Below are positions 11,807 through 25,296 of a stretch of 64,000 nucleotides of DNA, in pieces. Source of the stretch: Ulva prolifera (Eukaryota > Chlorophyta > Ulvophyceae > Ulvales > Ulvaceae). The position numbers were made by a program, and so were the translations under genes. The DNA is taken from the NCBI GenBank assembly GCA_023078555.1, contig CM041199.1, positions 8,189,315-8,253,314 on the forward strand, read 5' to 3'. Under the pieces are notes generated by a model that searched no databases, was not told the DNA's origin, and saw nothing but the letters and a program-made list of their open reading frames with translations. Numbering within the stretch: position 1 is the stretch's first letter; the number at the start of each line of letters is the position of its first letter.

Positions 11807-14800
11807 TCACAGACAGCAGTATGGCACACACTGTCTGGTCTCATGGCCATCTTGGCACACCGCTTCTCCACAATGGACATGAAGCTGCTTTGGTTTGCCG
11901 GTCCCTGGCTCTCCGAGCACACACAGGGGCGAGGCATCTGCATTCCCGAGCTCATTCCACAACTGGATATTTCTCTCGAGATTCTGCAGCACTGTCTGGG
12001 CCACAACGGGCGCAAAGGAAGTCAACGCCTTGAACACAGGTGTCACGACTTTCTCTGCAAAAGCTACCTGCAAAAGAGGCTGACATGTGACCACCAAGGC
12101 GGTCAAGAGGACGGGCAGTCTTACAGACAGAAAGCTCATGTTCCGGACCCAATGCAACGGCTCGTGTGTCCTCAGTCAGGGCACCTCCGTGATACAACAC
12201 CCATCCCGGGCATCTGCGGATCACGAGGAGCATTTGCGAAAAATTCAACAGCTGATGTTGCAGCAGAATGTGCGCTAGACTGCCCAATCAGTCCCGGGTA
12301 TTGAGGCCTTTATCGAGGCTTTTTCTGCGACACCCCAGCCATTTTGGCTATGTATAGTGCATTCATGTACAAATGGCTAAATGCAAAGAACGCTTTAATG
12401 ATGCAGAGGGGAATGCAGAGCCTAAACAGTGAGTGAACTGGGCTGCCTTCCTTGGCCGCACCCAGCCCGCAGCCTACAGAAGATACGGATGAGGTGTGTG
12501 GGCAGCATGCGATGGCCCCGACAGGTGTCCCTTGTTACCACATGCACACATACATTGAGGCTGTCAACCACTGAAATCCATGTGCGCACAGGCACTTGTA
12601 CAGAACCTTTCATATGCTTAGGGCACAGGGTCGCCAGCTGTGGTCTATCAGAGCATTTGGACAGCCATCTCGAGATCCACACAGGATCAGGCTCTGGCTA
12701 TGCACACCTGTGCCTTCCATATGACAACCTTGTCCTGCTGGAAAAAGGGTGTTTGTGTGAGCCCTTGCTCCAACTCCAGGTCGCCTTGTCGGAAAAACTC
12801 CTTGTAGATTGCATGCGCCCACATGCCTGCAACCTCTGGCGGCCGACCCGCACTGTTGATGTCCGCAGCATGTATCAGTAAGCTCATTGCTGCCGCCCGG
12901 AAGTCTGGGTCAAGCCATCGGCATGCATCTCGACCACCAGGCCTGCCAGCTTCATCAGCATGAAATGGAGCACCCATGTACAAGTCTTCATCTGTGGGAC
13001 AACTTGCATGCCGCTCCGCGTCATTGATAATGGTGAGGTGGAACATCATGTCCGTGTTGAGGACCAGGTCCACAATCATGCTGCACATCCACAGCATCGG
13101 AGTGTGGTAGTGGGTCTAAAACTCGGTCCACAATGCAATGCTGACCCTCACAGGAAGGTATCGCAGGAGCGCCTGCTCATCAGCTCTGTCTTGGAGGCCA
13201 AGCAAAGTGTGCTACGTATGCATTTTACATGGCGGGGCCACTGTTCCACAGCAAGCGTGCCTCCAGAGACAATGCCTCAACAGATTCTACCTCACGACTT
13301 TTTTTTTGTTTTTTTTTTCACGAGTGCAACTGTAATCTTGATTTGTCGGAGAAATGAAATTGATGCAGCTGGTGCTACCAGACATCAGTGACTGAAGTAT
13401 CCTGTAAGTACAATTGTAGCGCTGCAGGGACAAACTCACGCCAGACAGAGAACAGTATGGAGCCAATTCGCACCTTTCAACAGATGTGGCTGTGTCATGG
13501 TCAATGTGACTGAGGAAATTGCATTTGGGATTTGCTAGCAAGCCGAGACCAATCGCCAGGCTGGCATGTTCGGCGACGGATTTATTTGAGAACATGTAGC
13601 TCAGATCATCCTGCATGTGTGTCATCTGATCCATTGAACAACAGGTGATTTACAGCCACTGCATTGCAGAACCGATTGGGCGACCGGTAAACTGATTAAC
13701 CATCAGGATATCACACATGTATCCGAATATATAGACTGTTTGATATCCAGACACCAGACAATATTTCCGGATATTTGTGATGTACATCAACAGTTGGATA
13801 TGCAGAAAGAAGAACCTTGTGCCGGCAGGTTCTAGTTGCTGCAGGTTCTAGTTGCTGCGCCCAATTGTGCCTAATTGTGTAGACGTGAGGGAAGTTCGTT
13901 CAAGATGCGTAGTGAGGGAAGTTCGTTCAAGATGCCTAAAGGTACGGTTAGGAAACAAAACTGCTTAGCATGCTTCCGCCACACAGGAAACACGCTTGCG
14001 GCTGCAATGGAACACAGTGCCCTGCACCGGAGTTAATTGTGATTAACACACAATAAGCGCAATGCAATATTGCATATATATAGCCAGTCACGTCACCTTT
14101 GAAGCTCGTAGAAATTGGTTTGTCACCCCTGGGTGACCGACATCATGCACCACTGCAGCAATCAACATGGCCAGGATTTCGAGGTCAGAAAACCGAGACA
14201 CCAGGTGATCCTTCAGTAGCATACATGTGACGGCCTGCACCACATCTGCGGCATGCGTCGAGTTGTGGTATGGATTGGTCCTGCAGCATGCACATGAGGG
14301 TAAACGTTCACGTGTGCTTGCTTCCTTGTCTGGACACCACAACCATGTTTGTTCAGACTTGAGTTCAGTCTTGTTGACAGGCTGCCGCATGGGTCCTAGG
14401 TATATCCTTCCCAAATTTGCAATGCACTTGCCCCCAACGCCGATCAACCTGAGTGTATGGCAAAGTCACCAAACAGGATCTCCTCCCCAAGAGTCAAAAC
14501 TGATCTTAATCAGCACTGGCAACTGTTTCGGCTGTCTAGGTGCGTCGACGAAGGCTCAAGCGGACAAGCCGTGCCAAGGCAGACACACCTAGGATAGAGA
14601 GCTTCCAACAGGAGCAGATACTGCTCCAGTGTGTTCCTTGGAAGTTTGAGCGAGTTGAGGAGGCCCAGGACCTCAAATGCGGCCAACGATGTGACTCGCA
14701 GAGGCGCACACGTGTGCTCAGCAACATGGCTGACGTCAAAGTCATGCCAAGAGTCAATGCTTGCCAGTACCTGTATCATGAGTGTGGAAGTGCAGTCATT

Positions 14801-16229
14801 TCTGCATCACATAGCAGACTCACTGCATCATTTGAATATTCACCGACTGTCACGATGGTGTGGACAGAGCAGCTAAGTAACGACTGACTGAATGCACAGC
14901 TGTATGCACATTCCTAGATTGTGCATCTCAGGGCAGCCATACAGTCAACGGGCATCAGTTTACAGCATCCCCAGCAATTCAGAGAGGCCGACCTTGTTCC
15001 AAACATCACTCATTGGCCCCTTCTTCTGCCTGGAAGCATCTGAGCAGACCCGATTGCTGCTTTGGCCGCCCTTGCAGCCTTCATTCTGCAACTCGTTTGC
15101 ACAATCCGGTAACAAATCTGGCACAGACCTCACGGCAGTGCACCCGAGTGAAGAAGATGAATTTGCATTCATCGCTGGCACCGGTGATGGCCCCGTGCGA
15201 TGTTGTCCATCAACTAGATTTGCTGCTGAAGATACAGTTTTACCAGCAGCAGCTCCAGCAGCACAAGCTGCAGGCTCGTGAGGAGACTGGGTGCGGCCTC
15301 TGCTATCAGCACCGCATCTTCCTGGCCTCAGTTCTGCTGAAATTGGGTCAGCTTGTGAGCCGCCAGGTCTGTGTGCATTTGTTGTCCCACAAGGTAAAGA
15401 TGCATGCCCTAGCACACGATCCCGGACTGATGCCACAGCGGAAGTGAAGTTTGATCCGATTGCCCTGGAGCTACCTTGCGGGACGACATTGGACAGAATT
15501 GACCTGAACCGGGATTACACACACTGTCATACCCAGGGGCCAAGGTCGGGCGCAGAATGTTGCATATTAAGAGACACAGCATAGGCCAGATGCATACGTT
15601 CTGTGTGAGTGCAGTGATCGCGAGATCCTGAATGGAAACTCAGACGGATCAACAAAGTCAAGGGTCTTCATGAAGGAAGAGAACATCACATCATCGCTAT
15701 CTGGCATTCGGCTGAGATGGCTACTCCGGAACTGTTGCTCATGTGAAGGGCGGAACGGTGGAAGCCCATCTGATGAGCTTTCATATCTCGGGCGACCTGC
15801 GACATTGCTGCTGCCACCTGGTGCATGTGGTGTTGCCATATTCGACGCATGCTGTGCGTTGCCCCTTGGCGAGTCTCTCCGTCCACTGGTTGATGTTCCA
15901 CCGTTGTGCGAAAACACAGGCATAAGGGACTCAGCAGATGTAAAAGGTGCCGAAGCTGAGGCCATAGTTCGATCCTTCACAATGTCAAGTGTCTCCAGAG
16001 CATGACTTGCACACATGGGAAGTGGGGTCGAGGTATTGAGCGCTGGAACTGGGCAAGGTGACGGTGGTTCATGTAGATCTTGAAGCAAAGCCCGTAAAGT
16101 CTGTAGCTTTTCAAGGTGGAAATGACGTATTGTACCACTTTGCAAAGCACAGCCATCGTTGTCTAAGCAACGTGAGACAAACTGCTCAACCTGCTGAGCT
16201 GCCGGAACAGGGACATATGGTACAGGCAT
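11807..16229 (-). CDS. Class I 3',5'-cyclic-nucleotide phosphodiesterase
   Basis: The catalytic domain is spread over exons 14770-14589, 14280-14097, 13610-13474, 13080-12708 and 12067 onward, with matching phases. It hydrolyses cAMP or cGMP to the 5'-monophosphate using two metal ions. Visible motifs: NPYHNSTHAADVVQ (general-acid His and the first metal His), AAVVHDVGHPG (metal HD), the helix SYMFSNKSVAEHASLA, SMIVDLVLNTDMMFHL, and LLIHAADINSAGRP with the metal Asp. EEFFRQGDLELEQG and WKAQVAFAEKVVTPVFKAL close the domain. The exon from 16229 to 15598 encodes a Ser/Pro-rich N-terminal region of about 210 residues with no domain I recognise. Between 15440 and 14960 a Gly/Ser-rich exon is likely but its borders are unresolved. 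Nucleotide preference cannot be read from the sequence. The 3' end is uncertain: the last open frame stops at 11807, but a further intron is possible. Confidence 0.85.
13825..13935. repeat. Two adjacent tandem duplications in a phosphodiesterase intron
   Basis: A 16-bp unit (GCAGGTTCTAGTTGCT) occurs twice back to back. About 30 bp further on, a 24-bp unit starting GTGAGGGAAGTTCG occurs twice, separated by 3 bp. Both lie in the intron between the NPYHNSTH exon and the SYMFSNKS exon. Confidence 0.85.
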
Positions 16230-17152
16230 GATCTAGTGACAAGCGTGGGTGCAGATCCAGATGGTCAACACAAGCTTCTCGTCCAGGTACATTCCACCAG
16301 ACCAGCGTCCTGTGCCGTTGATCAGCCGGTTGTGACCCAGACGACAGCTACAGCCTCCATCACCAAACGATGCCACATTGATGCGCCCCTGCAACCACAT
16401 TTTCCTGTTTTTGCTATCAATTGTTGCAATTGGAAGACATGGCTGGCCAATAACATGCCTTGCTCTCTCCGGGAGCTAGAGAAAGGGCAAATCTCTCAGG
16501 CCTGCGGCTTCACCAATAACGAAGTCCTGAACTGCTCGAAGCAAACTAGAAGTTGGCGATCATAATTGAACGCTGTTAAGAAACCGCGACATGCAGGGCT
16601 GCAGTTCACATCCTCTGCGAAGCGGCCGGCCTGATGTGAGCCATGCCGAACTTTCACTGGAAGGAGAAGAAATAGGAGACAATTCTACGAGCAGGAATGC
16701 AAAGCAGCCCGCGCAGTTCTCCTGTTTCAGCGGCCTGTTTTCAGGAGCTGCGGTGTTTCGAGACAACCCATACACACATACGCGTAGACGTGTGTGGGGC
16801 CATGACTTCGTGAAGTATTTTCGCCTGCTGTCCGGTCGACAAATTTCATGTGACACAGGATGACTCGGTTGATGAAGATCACACTGCGTGTTTCCCCTTG
16901 GCCACCACGTAAGAGTTCGGTGTCGGAGACGCAATATCTTTCTATGCGGACAAGCGCGGGCAAGACGGCACAGGCCAGCGTCGTGCGAGGACCGAGTACC
17001 AAGCTTCATAGTGGAGCAGGTAGCCTCCTCATATCGTCGCGCATCTAGCTGTGATAACGTTTCTGCCCGTGCAGTCCATCCCGCTGGCTGAGCTTCCTCC
17101 AGACGGGATTCAATTGAGATCTGTTGACAATTGTGTTTATCTAGCTTCTATC
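16230..17152. promoter_or_regulatory. Divergent intergenic region between phosphodiesterase and SND1
   Basis: The two genes are transcribed away from each other from this 0.9-kb stretch, which should hold both promoters. No exon with coding bias is seen. A minus-strand ORF (17009-16560) has no ATG-led conserved features. An upstream 5' exon of the phosphodiesterase gene cannot be excluded. Confidence 0.35.
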
Positions 17153-20100
17153 ATGTCTTGGCTCGCTGGATTCGTTAAAGAGGTGCAGAGCGGCGACACG
17201 CTTGTGATCGCGTCCGCATCAGCCCTGCCAAATGGCCACCTCGCCGAAAGGCGCCTAAACTTAGCATCGCTGAGTGCCCCTCGTATGGTGTGATGCCTGA
17301 TGAATGTGCAAGTGTGCGCATGAAATATGCCTGTTCATGTGCTTGCAGCGGACGCAGGCAATTTAGCTGTGTGACCGAAGCGGCGAGTCTCAAGCCCAGC
17401 GATCGGATTGCTTAATGTGCGCTTGATATAGGCTGTTGCTAACTTTGTCGCTTGCGCTATGTAGCCTCGACGTGATGGCTCTGCATCATCCGAAGAGTTC
17501 GCATGGGAGAGTCGCGAATTTCTGCGGAAAATGGCCATCGGACGGGTATGGTACTTTCGCATGTGAGATGTTAGAATGTCAAATGTGGGTCCACATTTTG
17601 GCGGTCCTGCCCCTTCATGGTGTCGCTGCTTGCCAGCCTCGTACACAGAAGGATACATCGGTCACACGTGACCTGTTTTGCAGAAATGCGTTTTTCGTGT
17701 GGACTACAAGATCGACACTATTGACCGTGACTTCGGAACGGTCAGCGTTGATAGAGATGGCACTCATGTTGACCTTGGTCTGGCTGTCGTCAAGGCTGGA
17801 TGGGCGAAGGTAAGATGCACAATTGCAGAGAGATCACACGTCCGTGCGAATATTGTGACAAGTGGCCAAAGCCGGCTATCAGCTTGTAGTGAAGCCAGAG
17901 TTCATCCACGCCTAATGGCGTCTGGCTGAAAGTGACACGGGAGTGCTCTATGTCGATTCTGCCGCCCACCACGGCACCTGAACAACTTGCTGCCTCACAG
18001 GTTCGTGGAAGCAAGGATGCAGCAACTCAGGCAAAGGACATCGAGTCACTGCAGAGCGCACAAGAGGAGGCTGAGGAAGCTGGACGGGGGATTCACTGCT
18101 CTGACCCTGTCGTTCGCAGCGCATCGAGCTTCGTCTTCGATGTCGACTCTGCCGGTTCAGGAAGCGATGCTATTGCAGCTTTTGGCAAGGGTGTGCCAGT
18201 TGCTGCAGTGGTGGATGCAGTGCTGACCGGCTCCACACTCAAGCTGGTCACCCTCCCGGAACGGTCAATCATGCTCCTTTCCCTAGCAGGAGCACAGTCT
18301 CCGAACGTCCGCCGTACTCCAGATGGCAATATTGAGGGAGATCCCTTTGGACCCGAGGTGTGATGTCCACTGTCGAAGTCACAACATCCATTTGTGCATA
18401 TCTCCACAGCCAGCACAACTGCTCGCCATCCCGGTGGTTCGTTATAACTGCTATCGCACCGTTGACCTCCAGCATCAATGAGTCCAGATCCACTGCAGCA
18501 TGTCGAGGTCGTTGTACAATACAGTAAGCGCACGACTGCATACGAGCATCCATCTGGCAGGGACGTGGTCGCCATCACGACAATCTCAGTCAAGCTAGGA
18601 TGTTCATGCTGTCTGCAACATGTGGCCATTGTCCAATGACAAGATGCGCTCGGGCTCAGGCTCTGCATACACCAGGCATACAAATGGTGACACAATTTGC
18701 TACCGGCCAGGGGGCTACTCTAGGCAGGGTTACCACCTGGTGCCACAAGCCAATCTCCCACCATCACCTCACACTCCCCTTGTTGCTCATTGCCTAAACT
18801 TCCGAAACATCCCAGTCGCAGGACATGACGCAACATGGTCGTTGGGTGAGAGTTCCGGCCAACGATGTGCCGGGCCATTTCCTTTGCTTCCACCTGAACA
18901 CGTTGGCTGCAATGCCTGTTTGACTGCCCCATTCACAAGCCGGTCCTTCCATGCTGCAGGCCAAGACGTTCACCGAGCTCAAGGTGCTGAACCGGGAGGT
19001 GCGTGCGATCCTGCACTCTGCGGACACCAGCGGCGGCCGCGTGTACGGCGAGCTCGTGTACCCTGAGGGCAGCACCGCGGCCTCCCTTGCGGCCACGCTG
19101 CTCGAGGCCGGCATGGCAAAGTACGTCGACTGGAGCGCGCGCATGCTCCCCGTCCGCCCGCCAGCCGCGATCGCGGCGGCCGCGGCGCTGAAGAAGGCCG
19201 AAATGGCGTCCCAGGTGTGTGAGTACAGGCAACCTCTGCCGCGGGCCCACACTGAGATAATGGGGTGGATGGTAAGCGATGGTTGAGGGGTTGGGGCTGA
19301 ACACATGCACATTCTCACGCAGCACTCCCCCACGAGCCCTCCATGTGCTGTGTGCTGTGAGCGCAGGTCCACAATGGTGTGATTGGATCCTGCCATTCCT
19401 GGCCCGGCTCTGCGATGTCCAGAGGCGTTGAGAATGGTTTCGATCTGCAGGGCGAGCGTAAGGGCATGTGGGCGACCATGGAGGTGCCGAAGACGGCCGT
19501 GGTGACGGCGGACTCGGCTGTGGAAGGCCGCGTGGTGGAGGTGGTGTCGGGGGACACGCTGGTTGTGCGCCTCGCCGATAGCCGGGAGGTCCGCCTGTCC
19601 CTGGCCAGGTGCGGTGCTGCTTCCTGCGAGTAATCTGCCGAAAGGACAGGCTGGCGACGCGCCCGTTATGCGGTCCACAGACGCCAGCTCGCACCAATGT
19701 GCCGCTTGTACTGCTTTCTCTCGGGGTGGCGACTGGGCATCTCAGTCCAGCGGCGGACCCGAACACAGCGATGCACTCCTGGGGCGTAGTCGGGTCAGCG
19801 CTGGTGCCCGTGTTTCAACTCCCCGATTGACTTCCTGTGGATGAGACGTTGTTCTCTGGCCGTTGCATGCTGCATCGGCGCGGGATGTGGAAACGACTCG
19901 TGCGATTGCGTGGCGTACATGCATATCTCTATCTCTCGCCCACACTCCACACCGGCAACATGTGAGCGCTCTTGTGAGTGAGGGGTCCTGTGCAGCATTC
20001 GCGCGCCACGCATGCGTGCGCAGGGCTCGCCCGACCCGGAGCCGTGGGCGCGCGAGGCGAAGGACTACCTGCGGGCGCAGGCCGTCGGCGCGGAGGCGCG

Positions 20101-22021
20101 GGTGACGCTGGAGTACACTCGCACCGTGCCGCCGATGCCCGACGCGAGCGGCGCCGCGCGCACGGAGCCACTTGTGATGCAGTTCGGCAACGTCGAGGTG
20201 CAGACGAAGCAGCGCGGCGCGCAGCAGCTCGCGGAGGTGATGGTTCGCCGAGGCTACGCCTCCGTGCAGGCACGCCCCCCTCCCCCTGTTTGATAAATCT
20301 GTTGCGTCAAGCACAGCCTGGTTACTCAGGCCACCCCCCTGATTGTGCGAGCCCGCGACCCTCCTTTGCGCTCTGAATCAATCACGCAGATGCTGCTCCG
20401 CTGGGCGCAGGGTCCCTGGACCACCATTCCATTGGAGGTTCGCATGTCTTTGTGGAGATGGAACGCAGGCCCTGCCAGCGCATTTTGTGCGTGTCCGGAT
20501 CAAGCGCATTGTAATCAGCGTTGTGATCTGGTGCTGGAAGCGGAATGTTGTGGGGGGAGATTGTATGAGCTGGAGCGCATGCAGGGTGGCCGCGAGGGCG
20601 ACGACCGCTCGTCCCTGTTTGGCTCCCTGATGGCGGCAGAGGAGTCGGCGCAGCAGCGCCGCGCCGGCGTGCACAGCGGCAAGGAGCCACCCCCGACGCG
20701 CCTTAACGACGTCAGCGTGCCCGGCAGCGGCCCCCGCGCGAAGCAGTACCTGCCCTTCTTCCAACGCGCCGGCACCGTCCCATGCATTGTGGAGTACGTC
20801 ATGGCGGGGTCGCGCCTGCGGCTGCTTGTCCCGAAGGAAGGCGCAGTGATCGCGTTTTCCCCGAGCGGCGTGAAGACGCCGAGCCGCGGCGCCCCGGCGC
20901 GCGGCGGCCAGCCGGCGCTCAAGCCGGAGCCCTTTGGTGAGGAGTCGTTCCAGTTTGTGCGCGAGCGGTTCATGCAACGCGAGGCGATGGTCACGGTTGA
21001 GTCGTGCGACCGTTCCGGAACGTTCCTCGGGCGGATCCGCGTCGGGGACCTTGACCTCTCGACTGCGCTCCTCTCCGCCGGCCTCGGGTCGCTCCACCCA
21101 TCGTTCTCGTACGATCGCGTGAGCGGCGCAGCTGCGCTCGTCGCGGCGCAGGAGCGCGCCCAGGAGGGGCGCAAGGGCGTGTGGAAGGACTTCGATGCGA
21201 AGGCTGCGGCTGCGGAGGACGAGGCGGCCCCCGCCGCGCCAGGCGCACCCAAGGCGGCGACGGTGACGCATGTTTCCTCCGGCGCGCAGTTCTTCGTGCA
21301 GGACCCCGACGAGCCCCGGGTGGCATGGGTGGCGCGGGAGTGTGCGGCCGCCGGCGCAGCCGCGCCGTCAGAACAGCCGGTGCGACTTGCGGTTGGGCAG
21401 AAGGTGCTCGCGAAGTTCTCGGTCGACGGGCAGTGGTACCGCGGCTTCATCGAGTCCGTCTTGGACCCGACGTCAAAGAAGGAGGCTGCGATGGTGCACT
21501 TCCTGGACTTCGGGAACAAAGAGAGGGTTGCGAAGGCCGATGTCCGGCCGCTGGAGGCCGCGCTCGCGGCGCCACCGCCGCTCGCATCCCCCGCGCAGCT
21601 CGCGTTTGTGCGTGTGCCGGACCTGAACGATGCTGACTTCGGTGAGGCTGCAGCGGACACGCTCGCGGACATCGTCGGCGGCGGCAAGCGGTTCACGATG
21701 CGTGTGACGGGCCGCGTGCGGCCGGCGGCGCCGACGGCACACCCGGCGCTGTCCGCCGGCACCCTCGATGTGGTGTTGACCCCAGCCGCGAGCGGCAGCG
21801 CCGCGCCGGACGGCGGCGCGATGGAGGACTCGGTGCAGGCTGAAATGCTCCGCTTGGGGATGGCCCGGCTCCAGGCGCCGTCTTCGCTGCGCGGCCCGGC
21901 GGCGCGGTCGGCCGCACGTGAGCTCCAGCCTGCGATGGAGCAGGCTCTGCGTGCGCATGACGGCATCTTTCAGTATGGGGACCCTGGTGACAGTGACGAC
22001 GAGGCGGATGCGCGGCGTTAG
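17153..22021 (+). CDS. SND1: Tudor staphylococcal nuclease (Tudor-SN/SND1)
   Basis: Eight exons (17153-17287, 17465-17545, 17684-17809, 18001-18357, 18960-19214, 19451-19608, 19996-20269, 20585-22021) give 940 residues with all phases closing. Tudor-SN proteins carry four staphylococcal-nuclease-like (SN) domains, a Tudor domain and a partial fifth SN. They act in RNA granules, splicing and RNA turnover. SN1 begins FVKEVQSGDTLVI; SN2 near residue 180 (AAVVDAVLTGSTLKLV); SN3 near 340 (GRVVEVVSGDTLVVRLADS, then LSLASIRAPR); SN4 near 524 (GTVPCIVEYVMAGSRLRLL). The Tudor domain around 730-790 has the aromatic-cage pattern WYRGFIESV...VHFLDFGNKERV. The C-terminus is acidic (DPGDSDDEAD). Intron 7 seems to start GCACGC: the best alignment keeps YASVQ before it; a GT donor six bases earlier is the alternative. 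The last exon is a 1.4-kb uninterrupted GC-rich block. Confidence 0.95.
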
Positions 22022-23263
22022 CGTACACTGCACTGCTGGTTTCCTACTTAATCTGTGAGATTCAGATTTCAATGCCCTGCCCAGGTAGCTTGTGCTGACC
22101 GTGGGCTGCCAGCTGGGGATGTGCTATGGGACTGCTTGATGTCCTGTTATGTACCCGTTATCTGACGGGGCCGGTGTTCAATGGTTGATAGGTTCTGAGG
22201 CATTGCCTTCTGGACACGGGAATAGAAGACAATTTGGCTGTCCCTGGAGTGGTGGAAGCGTGTCAGCACACATGTGAAGCTGTCAGTAGATGAAGACATT
22301 AGCTGGGCTTCAGGCCTACTGTAACAAGATGGCAGGATCGGTTTACTGGCATGCGTGTGAGTCAATGTTGAGTGGACCCCTGAGTATGTATGACGAAATT
22401 GTAGCTGCCGTGGTCCAGCAGTTTCACCAACATGGATCCGAGCAGTCCTCACCGCCACCACACCCGCTTGAAACTATATGCGGGTCACCCATGCACTGTC
22501 AAGTGTGTTTGAGCGTACAGGTGTACAGTTGAAGCTGGAACTGAGTTGCTGTCTGCCGTGTCGATGAGCTTTGACATGCAGTATGCAAGATGCGGCCGAA
22601 TGTAATGTACATTGCACCTCCGAACACAGGTAGATGTATTCTCTTCAGGCCCATCCTGTCACCGCACATAACGGGCACAGGTCTTGGAACGGCAGCAGGG
22701 ATGCTTCACAGTGACCTGTGAATCTACACAGGGTCAGGAAGGATGATGCTGATGGATGCCCAGGTGCCCAAAACAGCTGAATCAAGTCTTGCAAACGAAG
22801 GCATTAAAAGACTGATCAACTGATGTGGTTGGAAAGCATTGATGTACCATTTGGCCATGCCATCACCTTGCACCGTCGCATCAATCACCGCATCATGACA
22901 ATGCTGTGGTGTTTCGATCTTCAAACTGAGGCAGTAGCAACGCCACTTTCAGCAATTCGACCCAGAAACAAGGGTTCTAATATGCAGGAGGACAACTCCA
23001 GACGCCTTGGCTTTGACCATCACTTTGCTACCCTGGCCTCATGTAGCTGATTGGCTCTGTGGGTAACACCACGCCAGCACATCGGGGCTTCACCTCGAGT
23101 CGCTGGTACCTGCCTGACCATATGCATTTGCTGTTGGCAGAGGCTTCCCTACAGCATCTGGGTCAGCTCGAGCTACACTCCATCAATGCAGTGGTGGTCA
23201 TGAATATGAAGATGCTGCTTCTGCCGTGCAAACAGCCACACTGGCCAAGGCTTGCCTCATGCC

Positions 23264-23297
<34 letters not shown>

Positions 23298-23564
23298 CAC
23301 GCAGGTGGCGGCCGGCTGAGCTATCCTTGTGCGCGAATGCGCCACCGTTTCCAGCACATCAACCTCCATGGAGAAGAAGCAGCGCCTAATTCTGGGTCAT
23401 CATTAGACTCAAACAGAAACTCATGCAGCATGGCTGATGATGTATTTGCGTGTCACAGCATCAAGGCAGATGAAGCCATGTGGACTGAGCTGCACGTGAC
23501 AGTACACTTGTTGCGACCAGCTGACGATCTCTGCTGAGTTATGGACACCTCTCGAGTGCAGACA
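22022..23564. other. Convergent intergenic stretch, no confident gene
   Basis: Between the 3' ends of SND1 and the TLC gene. Two short minus-strand frames look weakly protein-like (one around 23.35-23.43 kb reading LHEFLFESNDDPELG, one around 22.88-22.92 kb reading ETPQHCHDAVIDATVQ). They could be small exons of an unknown minus-strand gene, but I cannot link them. Confidence 0.35.
23264..23304. repeat. CA dinucleotide repeat
   Basis: About 40 bases of almost pure CA, interrupted by two GC steps. Confidence 0.95.
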
Positions 23565-25296
23565 TCATTCAACTTTCTTGTCAGTCTTTTCAGAGGCGTG
23601 CGTCCACGTGTGGCCGTGGTAAAATATCTTGATCAGCGATTTGATCATCAGGGAGAACCAGTAGTAGTTGAGGCAGCTCACAATGGCTGCAGCTGAGCAG
23701 ATGGCTATCAACATGGCAGCTGGGGGTCCGTCGTCCGACTTGCTTTGCATCTCCTTCCACGTGTCATGGAAGAGCAGCCCCGTGAAATCTGCATGCAGGA
23801 CATGTGATGTGTCATTCGCTACAGTAGCCTCCCACGGAAGCCTCGTGCAGTCTGGCAGCATCAAGGATTCGCCATGATTTACAGTCTGCCCTCATGCAGG
23901 CGTAAGGCTGGACAGATGAACACATGGGCCAATGTCTGTACCATGGTGAAAGGCGCACGGCCCGCAAATTGCTGATACGGTGCCGGTTCCGGTCAGACCA
24001 CACAGATTGGTGATCTTCAGCACTCAACAATACTCAAACATAGTATGAGGTATTTGCGTACACGCAAAAGCACTGAAAAGTGGAACTAGCAAGCCACAAT
24101 GCACATGTGGATGCTGCGGCCCGGAGTAATGGGTACATGGCCCCATATGATTGCTGCAGCGCCTGAGTGAGGACTCTGCCACAAAGATCACCATGAAGCC
24201 ACTGCCTCGCATGTCCCGGTCATTGAGGCATGCTCGCAGAAGCAGAGCAAGGCATCATGGCACGCGTGTCAAACCAGCAAAGCAGGGGGGATCGCACAGG
24301 TTCCAAACACCACCCGGACCATCCCAAACGAGAACACCATCAGGAGGCCATTGGCTACATAAGCCGCAGTTTCAGTCGCTCCCATCTTGTAGAGGACCCA
24401 TCTGAGCTGGACGAATGGAGTGCTGATCTCCCACAACAGGAACAGACCCCCATAAAAATGCCCAAATCCACAGTATGCTCCTGCGGTGTAACCCATGCAG
24501 CATGTAAGCCCATGCACCACATAGAACGGGGTTTCTCGGAAAAAGCACGACACTGCGTCGTGGAGGAAGAATCCAGCTGATCCAAACAGCATCAGCTGGC
24601 TCAGTGGATGTGTACCGTAGAAGCGATTTTGTGAGAAGTTGGGATGGCATATCACCCAGATGGCGACAGGAACCTGCAAGTGATTCAGGGTTGTCCGTGC
24701 CAAGAAGATAATTCTACAATACAACCTTGTGCTAACCACGCTGCACCACAGACCTTGTGCTAACCACGCTGCACCACAGAATGGAGAGCTGATCAGAAGT
24801 CAGGCAGCCTGTGAAACATGATACAGTACACTGGATGATAGGTACGCCACGCAACAGCAGGTGATTGTGGTCATGCTCAGTGTCCGGCCTGTACTCCATT
24901 AGGGCTTCTCTGGGATGTGCTATGAGGCGAGTACAAAATTTGGAATCAACCAGAGCACTACAGCAACAACGCAAGCTGTATTGAATTCTGCGCCGCACTT
25001 GTATAGTGTTGTGTATGAAGCCCACAAGGCGCGTAATGACCATGGGCACGCATTTCTCGGCTTCTTCCTGCGTCATCTTCGGATTTCTCATCAGCAGTCG
25101 CAGGAACAGCGAAGCAACAGGAGACTTATCCAGTCCAATCTCCAAAGCCCACCAAAACACGCCTGCATATTACACTTGCCTTTGTGTGGGGACACACCCA
25201 CACACCCACCGCACTAACCACGCACCAAAGAATACAGAGGCCGAAGCCTACCAAACGCCACAACAAGAAGCACAGCAGAGCCCCCCGAGACTTCAT
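23565..25296 (-). CDS. TLC-domain membrane protein, TLCD4/TMEM56-like
   Basis: Four exons (25296-25236, 25162-24999, 24673-24298, 23788-23565) give 274 residues, close to the ~263 usual for TMEM56/TLCD4, with matching phases. TLC (TRAM-LAG1-CLN8) proteins are multi-pass ER or Golgi membrane proteins linked to lipid sensing or ceramide metabolism; the TLCD4 branch has no agreed biochemical role. Hydrophobic segments appear in exon 1 (GALLCFLLW), around IWVICHP, GSAGFFLHDAVSCFF, AAYVANGLLMVFSFGMVRVVFG and AMLIAICSAAAIVSCLNYYWF. The family signature EISTPFVQLRWVLYKMG is very clear, and VVHGLTCCMGY corresponds to the VVHHL segment. The second His of that motif is replaced by Gly, so any catalytic role is doubtful. 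Exon 1 is inferred from phase and hydrophobicity and is the least certain part. Confidence 0.85.
24725..24780. repeat. 28-bp perfect tandem duplication
   Basis: The unit beginning CCTTGTGCTAACCACG occurs twice head to tail, inside intron 2 of the TLC gene. It looks recent because the copies are identical. Confidence 0.95.

Noticed and set aside
20515-21966. 483-codon minus-strand open frame
   Set aside because: It is the antisense shadow of the GC-rich last exon of SND1, where the plus strand has clear SN4 and Tudor domains.
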